Origin: Reticulitermes lucifugus
Lineage: Eukaryota; Arthropoda; Insecta; Blattodea; Rhinotermitidae
DNA length: 64,000 nucleotides
Direction of reading: 5' to 3'
NCBI GenBank assembly: GCA_026260175.1
Contig: JAKCWW010000650.1
Span: forward strand, 31,243 to 95,242
Shown here: one piece after another, positions 58,520-64,000 of the stretch
Numbering within the stretch: position 1 is the stretch's first letter
How the letters are laid out: each line of letters opens with the position of its first letter
Made by a program: the position numbers and the translations under genes
The notes under the pieces: model-generated
What the model saw: the letters and a program-made list of their open reading frames with translations, nothing else
Told to the model about the DNA's origin: nothing
The model's database searches: none

Positions 58520-59030
58520 TACACTTGCCTTATGACCCTCAAATGATGTACCAGTATCGTAGTGCACTTTAGACAAATCTATTCGACATGAAAGCATACT
58601 TTATGAGTGTCGTTCAGAAATCCTTGTTTAGCGTACAGACAGCGACGCCGTTGCCGTCTGTACTTCTGGTAACACACTAATGTTGGTTGGTCAGCTGTAC
58701 TTCTGTTCAGTACACCGTAGGTCTGTGCCAAGCTCTGCACTTAGGAATTTTATCCGCAAGTGTCCAGATTTCTGCTCAGTCTGATCTACTATAACATCGC
58801 CATTATTCGGGATATAAGAAATAAAATTAATACGTTCTCTGCCATTTGTGATGTAGAAGGCGTGACTATGTACATTAGCATCGTATGCTTACATGATCAT
58901 ATTCTGTAATAATACTTACAAAATGATAGAAGTCCATGTATTGCGTCCAACATGACAGTTCGCTTTATGTAATCATTTATATATACCAACATACGCACAT
59001 AAATTTTATAAAATTACAAGTTATCCATAA
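58520..59030. other. Gene-free stretch
   Basis: No gene seen. The end of the stretch ('accaacatacgcacataa') resembles the outer sequence of the inverted-repeat elements. Confidence 0.35.
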
Positions 59031-59038
59031 ACATGAAT

Positions 59039-59080
59039 TCTCCTACATGTTTCAGCGATAAATCGCCATCCTCAGGGAGA
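59039..59080 (-). ncRNA. Hammerhead-like ribozyme motif, best stem I
   Basis: Minus strand order: TCTCC, CTGAGGA, T, GGCGA-TTTA-TCGCT, GAA, ACATGT, A, GGAGA. Stem I TCTCC/GGAGA is perfect (five pairs), stem II has four Watson-Crick pairs plus a G-U, and the CUGANGA and GAA core is intact. The one extra U after A9 is again present. Confidence 0.65.
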
Positions 59081-59875
59081 CGCCAATACAAAGGAATATA
59101 TAACATTATTACATTAAATTTTACATATGCATGTAGAATGTTAAAAATATATAATAGCAGCTACAGATACTCGTATAATAATATGGATGTTATGGATAGT
59201 ATGACGTTGACATATCCTTGGTTAAAATTCATTGATATGCCATTGTTTACAATATGTGTAGTTACATGTATACAGACATCAAATACCGAAGTTTTCGATG
59301 CAGAATGATGAAGTCCCGTACCTTGTTTAATGGGTCTTGAGTAGGAAGGTGTGTTTTGCCTGGGACTTCTTGTTTGTGTGATGCTCCCAGAATAGTAAAC
59401 AATTCGACACTAGATTTCCTATTATGAGGATAATCGCTGTTTTACTCAGTCCCCCAGAAAAATACCTTAATTTACACTTTGACCGCTTCCTTCCACATTC
59501 TTACCAATTTATTATTTGTTGATATCCGAACATTCGAGGCTATACAGTCTGGGTTACTGACAGCGTCATAAAATAAACTACAAATATCAGATAACCAGCT
59601 TTTCATCGAGCATGCAGCTACAGCGGTATAACACGTCTGTCCATTTATTCGCGGGTCGCATTCCAGCCGGAATGCCACCGACTGAAGCGGTCACGTTCAG
59701 TCCTTCCACGAAAACGCTATGCTGCCATCTAGAAATCGCCCGGCACCTGTACTTTTCAAGTTCATGGCTACGTCAGCATCTGGTATAATTCGACGTTAAG
59801 CAGTGCCGTCGCTGCTCTAGCAGACATCTGTGTTAAAACAACTTATGGACCACCAGCATTTCTTTCTCTGGGAAT
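59081..59875. other. Gene-free stretch
   Basis: A minus-strand 68-codon frame at 59472-59678 may be an interspersed repeat translation rather than a host exon. No gene is called. Confidence 0.35.
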
Positions 59876-59879
59876 GTGA

Positions 59880-59975
59880 ATAAAACGTTTTTACACCGCT
59901 ACTGCTTTGCATTCGGAAGGTACCCGGTTCAAATCTTGGCTGGGAGATCTGCACGTCTGCGGCCCTTTCCTATTT
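59880..59975 (+). repeat. tRNA-like segment, SINE remnant
   Basis: 'gcattcggaaggtacccggt' followed by the B-box-like 'ggttcaaatcttggctggg' suggests the 3' half of a tRNA-derived SINE. No A box or clover-leaf is supported. Confidence 0.4.
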
Positions 59976-60216
59976 TCCTCTGCTTCTCCATGCGATTCCT
60001 GGAATATTATCCTAATCTGGTCACTTCCCACATTGCCAGACGTTCATATAATTTTAATTACATGCTAAGCAACTGCTACAGCTGATAGAGCGTCAAGAAA
60101 TAACTTGCCACTAAATCATAGTCTTCGTTACACGAACAGCTTATAATATTTTGCTGTAAACCGGCTTTTCGAACTGTAGCGAACCAATTAAAATGATTAA
60201 GCATTTTATTTCTGCA

Positions 60217-60347
60217 GTAGAAACGCACAGACAAGCACTCCAAGGCCAATTGAAAGCGAACGCTTGGACTTTAAGGATCATGTGAACTCGCTTCCTAATG
60301 CTGGTAATGTGGGCGTTGGTGACGTGTTTGTTGCATCGCCGCCAGAG
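60217..60347 (+). other. Weak exon-like segment
   Basis: Bounded by tttctgcag and GTCAGT, open for 43 codons (NAQTSTPRPIESERLDFKDH then VNSLPNAGNVGVGDVF). The composition is protein-like, but there is no family match and no partner exon. Confidence 0.2.
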
Positions 60348-60589
60348 GTCAGTAGCGATTTAATTCAGTTGTATCCGTGCAACGTTCGAGGTATGCGTAC
60401 ATGTGGCGGTGTTGTGACGAATAGGTCTATGTCTATGGTCTGTGGTCTATTGTGAACTTTGCTTGCTGATCAGCAGCCGGCTTCTACCTCTGGGTCGGAG
60501 AGGTTTGTTTTGTGTGGGACCATTTTGTTTATTATCCGAGTGTGAAATAGTCGTGTGAATTATCTAGGAACAACGGTGCAAATCTTGTT

Positions 60590-60790
60590 TGAATGTGGGT
60601 TAGTTTGGTTGTATACTAGGAAGAGACCACTTGGAAGCCCCAAGCGTAGATGGGAGAACAGTATTAAAATTTGCCTTAAAGGAACAGGATAAGAGGAAGT
60701 GGAATGGATTCATGTGGTTCAGGATAGGGACCAGTGGCGGAGTGTTGTGAACTGTCGGGTTCCATAGCAGGTGAGGAGTTGTTTGACCAC
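60590..60790 (+). mobile_element. LINE RT-tail fragment
   Basis: Plus strand reads KRPLGSPKRRWENSIKICLK, then VEWIHVVQDRDQWRSVVNC then RVP and a stop: the same C-terminal LINE signature as at 49815. It is short and has one internal stop. Confidence 0.8.
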
Positions 60791-61224
60791 ATAAATAGGA
60801 GTTTACTCCATCGCAGTGGCTCATGGCCGCGGCAACCGCCATGTCTGGTGTATGGATGGCGGTAATTCTCTGCTGCTCACGCTATGTGGAACTGTGTACT
60901 ATTGTACATGGCCCAACACCTCGAAACACTTATGTTTGTAAATAGAGCAGAATTTATGAGTGAACATGTAAATATTATCGTATACGGCCGTTAAAGATTC
61001 GTGTCTTCTGGGTTGTCCCGCCTGTTGGCAACAGGAATAGCGACTGCATAGGGCGTTACAGTTACGATGGTGGGTACGTAAGGTACAACACAGAGCTTTC
61101 CGGTAATTTGGTATGTATCCTGGCGTGTGGGTCTGAAGAAAGGTGCCAGTTAATTCAAAACGTTTTGGGGTAACCTCCATCACTATGTCAATGAAATCTC
61201 GGACCCTAACCTTCGTGCTCTAAA
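60791..61224. other. Gene-free stretch
   Basis: At about 61130-61170 'tctgaagaaaggtgccag' with 'aaaacgttttgggg' resembles a decayed element end. No gene seen. Confidence 0.35.
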
Positions 61225-61850
61225 TACAAGGAAATTTAAAAAATAAGGCAACAGACTCTCTGATGCCGAGACCTGTATTCTGACTGCGATGCATACATGG
61301 TATATGAGTAGCAGATGGTATACGTCAGACCTGCACGTAGTCACCATTGGCATTTAAGTATTTGTTACACCGTTGCACCAAGGTTTGAATCTAGGTGTAG
61401 AAGAAGTCTGTGCCTGTAGCCAGAAGGCGACGGCTTGCTTCACGTCAGCATCTGTTGCAAATCGGTTGCCAGCCGGGCTTGTCTTCGGTGGTCCAAAGAG
61501 ATGAATAATTGGGCCCCGCACTGCCAACCAGACTGGGAGGTTATGTACTATCCTCTGTAAAGTCCCGATCTCGCGCCCTGTGATGTCCCTATCATTGGAC
61601 CGCTTAAGATGCACCTCGCTGGCAAGCGGTTTACAACAGACGCCGAAGTGAAGCGAGCTGTCACCCCTGGCTACAGACACTTGACAACGATTTTTTCTAC
61701 GCCGGGATACAAGCCTTGGTGCCGCTGTGGGACAGATGCTTAATGTCGATGGTGGCTCAATCTCGTACCCATGTGACGTGTATATATTGAAGTCAGCATG
61801 AAGTTCTCGACATCCGAGTGTTTGTTACCTTATTTTTTAAATTCCTTCGT
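61225..61850. mobile_element. Inverted pair of mariner 3' ends
   Basis: The left arm (about 61225-61505, minus sense) reads HLFGPPKTSPAGNRFATDAD then VKQAVAFWLQ, the mariner C-terminus. The right arm (about 61512-61850, plus sense) starts at TANQTG and carries the same C-terminal region (for example 'ggcaagcggtttacaacaga' against 'caaatcggttgccagc' inverted). Outer ends mirror each other: 'tacaaggaaatttaaaaaat' against 'attttttaaattccttcgta'. The N-terminal and first catalytic parts are absent. It is the same family as 1720-2640. Confidence 0.82.
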
Positions 61851-62069
61851 ATTTGTTGCTGAAGTGTAACTACCTTGGTATTCTGTATATCATGTTGTTA
61901 TTTAACTGAATATATTACCAAAATGCATGTCTATGTGTCACAAAATTTTCTGTGAAATTTGGTATAAGTACACACGGACATCATCATCACTGACAAGAAT
62001 GTTTATGTACGTTCTACGTAAACATGTTTTGACAACTTCTGGGCAGTGCAGTGTCCTCTGGATTTTATT
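61851..62069. other. Gene-free stretch
   Basis: No gene seen. Confidence 0.35.
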
Positions 62070-62360
62070 TGTCGTAGCTTGCTACACTACGCCCGACACG
62101 TTACAGGCCGTTTGGTTTATCATCAGGGGCTTTTTGAAGGTTTTTGTTGGAGTTCTTTTACGCCACGATGGCGCCATAATTATAACCATTACATACTATA
62201 AATACCGCGACTTGCACAGAAATAATCCAACAGCAATATAAAATAACAGTCCATAACTGTATGCCATAAGAAAAGCTGTAAAAGAACTCCATTATAAACC
62301 GAATGTAGCCCCTGATGATAACAGAACGATTTGAAACATGTCAGGCGTAATGTAACAAAA
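62070..62360. mobile_element. Short foldback element with two hammerhead-like motifs
   Basis: The inverted arms (about 62085-62155 and 62278-62353) share 'acgcc', 'ttatcatcaggggc' against 'gcccctgatgataa', and 'ggagttcttttac' against 'gtaaaagaactcc'. Motif 62091-62130 (minus): GCCC, CTGATGA, hairpin region, then C and GGGC. Motif 62308-62346 (plus): GCC with CTGATGA, a decayed stem II, GAA, ACATGT, C, then GGC. CUGAUGA is exact in both arms. Confidence 0.65.
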
Positions 62361-63595
62361 TACAACAAATACACGTGTAGTGGTTGTACTGCATGGTGAG
62401 CAGTGCCTTTTTTATGCAACAGTACCACGGCATGGTATTAAATATGCAAACATCTTTCTGAGGTTTTCCGAAGGCCAGTGCCAGGATAGTTTCCTTTGTT
62501 CTAAAAAGTAACTGAAACCACCTGCACTGCAGTTTGGTTGTCAACTGTTTTTCGAATTACTTCCTGGCTTGCCTATTTAGTGTTTGTCCATTTTACCATG
62601 TATTCGCCTCCGCTAACCCTTTCACACACACACACACACCGAGTAACTTCTACCAATGCTGAACCTGGGAGTCGGTACGTTTCCCTACTCGAATCCACTT
62701 CAACAGAGATACGAAGCCACATTCCACTGTCAAGGTTTACCACAAACGTTAATGAAAGCCCAGCACCTCACGTGAAACTGCAGGTGTTCTGAGGTTCGTG
62801 AGTACAGCTCGCATCTCGGATAACGCATGCGTGACCGTACTTATTACGTTATCATCCGGTGTGCCGCCTTTCTTGAAGTACGGGATTTTCAAATCATGGC
62901 GCTGCGAGCATGCTTGTAAAAGCTAGTCGGTCTAGAGTAGTTGAGCGCTTACGGAGCGCCATGTGAAGATCGTGCAGTAGTTATTACGGCTTTGTGTGAT
63001 GTGAATGACGCGGGGGATTTGGCGTACATCTCAAGGCCGTCTGCGTAACATTTTCCCCGTTTAGACATGACGTGTTATGATCACATACGTCATCGTTGGA
63101 TACGCAGGAGTTTATCATCGGTCTTAATTGTTTCGCATGCATCAAATGTTCCTGAAAACGGCCACGTGCAGAAGAAATGTCACAAAGACAAGAAGAGGAC
63201 GCTCGTAAGACGCGGATTTTGTGTAGACTTCTTACCGCCGTTCGATTGCCAGGACATCTGAGCTCTGAATTAACATAGTAACACGACACTCGATTTGAAT
63301 ACTGAAAATTTCGCGGTGTAGGGTTGTGTTTACGTCACGTGCAGAGTCGTGATTGTATGTCACCTGGAGGGGTGTGGCACGTCGAATCTGTGCTAGCGCA
63401 TGCGGTCATGGTGGGGGAGCCACGAACTGTGGCATGGGAATGTCCGTGCATCTGGCAGCAATTTAATCGTGGCTGCTCAGATGTGGCATGCTACGAAGTT
63501 AGTTCTTAGGTTCAGGTTTCAGTAGGGGTATTTGTTCGTACTTGTGTCCCATCCAGATGTACAGGCTTGCTGTGCGTATTGTGTAGAGCCGCACC
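62361..63595. promoter_or_regulatory. Flank and putative promoter of the gene at 63596
   Basis: A (CA)n microsatellite lies at about 62623-62638. CpG density is high from about 62800 to 63600, fitting a promoter. A 3' splice site (gtattgtgtag) lies 9 bases before the start codon, so the 5' UTR may be spliced from an exon in this stretch. Confidence 0.4.
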
Positions 63596-63751
63596 ATGGG
63601 CGAGTGCGACGATGACCCGACACAGGAGCAGAACGACCTTTTGAAGGATGGTTACGGGTTCAGGTATGGGGGAGGCACGCCGGGGGATGTGTTCATCAGG
63701 ACCGCAACCGACATACGGAGGGTGCTGCCATCTATATTCAACCTTAAAGTG
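63596..63751 (+). CDS. Orphan first coding exon, unidentified gene
   Basis: ATG sits in a near-optimal Kozak context (gccgcaccATGG) directly after a good acceptor. It opens 52 codons: MGECDDDPTQEQNDLLKDGY, GFRYGGGTPGDVFIRTATDI, RRVLPSIFNLKV. It ends in a consensus donor (GTG|GTGAGT), phase 0. Codon use is GC-rich. The acidic start, glycine-rich turn and basic/hydrophobic end do not match a family I can name, and there is no signal peptide. The rest of the gene would lie past the right edge. Coding status is well supported by context, splice sites and composition; function is unknown. Confidence 0.62.
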
Positions 63752-63922
63752 GTGAGTGACGTTAAGACAACTTGTGTCATAGTCATACAAAACAAGTGGC
63801 ACCAGTAATTTTTGAGCCACAACCTCAGTGTGTTGGAAAGTAGGCACAGCCCCCATTCTGTAGACACGTAACCTTTCGGCTTGTGGTGAGGTGCAATTCC
63901 TGAAGATGTTCCAAGCGTCCGG

Positions 63923-63955
<33 letters not shown>

Positions 63956-64000
63956 TACTGCAATTGGGTTTTCACCCGCTGGCAGTAGTCCTTACACTAG
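63752..64000. other. Start of the next intron, with (ATT)n microsatellite
   Basis: An (ATT)n run at 63926-63955. No further exon is seen before the window ends. Confidence 0.5.

Overview
The window looks like nuclear DNA of an insect. Its genes have short exons with GT/AG introns and many nested repeats. The repeats include tRNA-derived SINEs, 5'-truncated LINEs, mariner, pogo/Tigger and hAT relics, and inverted-repeat retroelement ends. The repeat load and a CpG-poor gene half would fit a large polyneopteran genome (cockroach, termite or stick insect), but the sequence alone cannot fix the species.

Left half (1-31.7 kb), gene-bearing. Four spliced genes can be assembled exon by exon with matching phases. 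(1) On the minus strand at 1002-5590 is a 325-residue single-VWA membrane protein whose VWA resembles CLCA proteins but which lacks the CLCA protease domain. (2) On the minus strand at 13133-20733 is NUP43, a WD-repeat subunit of the nuclear pore Y-complex (8 exons, 354 residues). (3) On the plus strand at 21143-21786 is RNase H2 subunit C, divergent from nup43 with about 0.4 kb between the start codons. (4) On the minus strand at 25726-31196 is a TMC (transmembrane channel-like) protein of 761 residues, most of it in one 1.9 kb exon. Between and inside these genes lie a mariner relic, two pogo/Tigger relics, a non-LTR endonuclease relic, and an inverted-repeat element with a LINE inserted in it.

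Right half (31.7-64 kb), mostly intergenic and richer in CpG. It holds two convincing orphan first coding exons on the plus strand (35367-35449 and 63596-63751), a weaker one (48663-48758), several SINE families with exact nesting events, a young near-perfect palindromic element (39721-40543), a 39-bp minisatellite open in several frames, and an inverted duplication of mariner 3' ends.

The most interesting pattern is a dispersed set of about ten short motifs with a hammerhead-ribozyme-like layout: CUGANGA, then U, a short hairpin, GAA and a self-complementary ACAUGU-type stem. They sit near the ends of inverted-repeat elements. The sequence flanking each motif pairs to close a third stem, and that pairing differs from copy to copy, which suggests selection on structure. 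All function statements rest on recognised motifs and splice logic; no database search was run.
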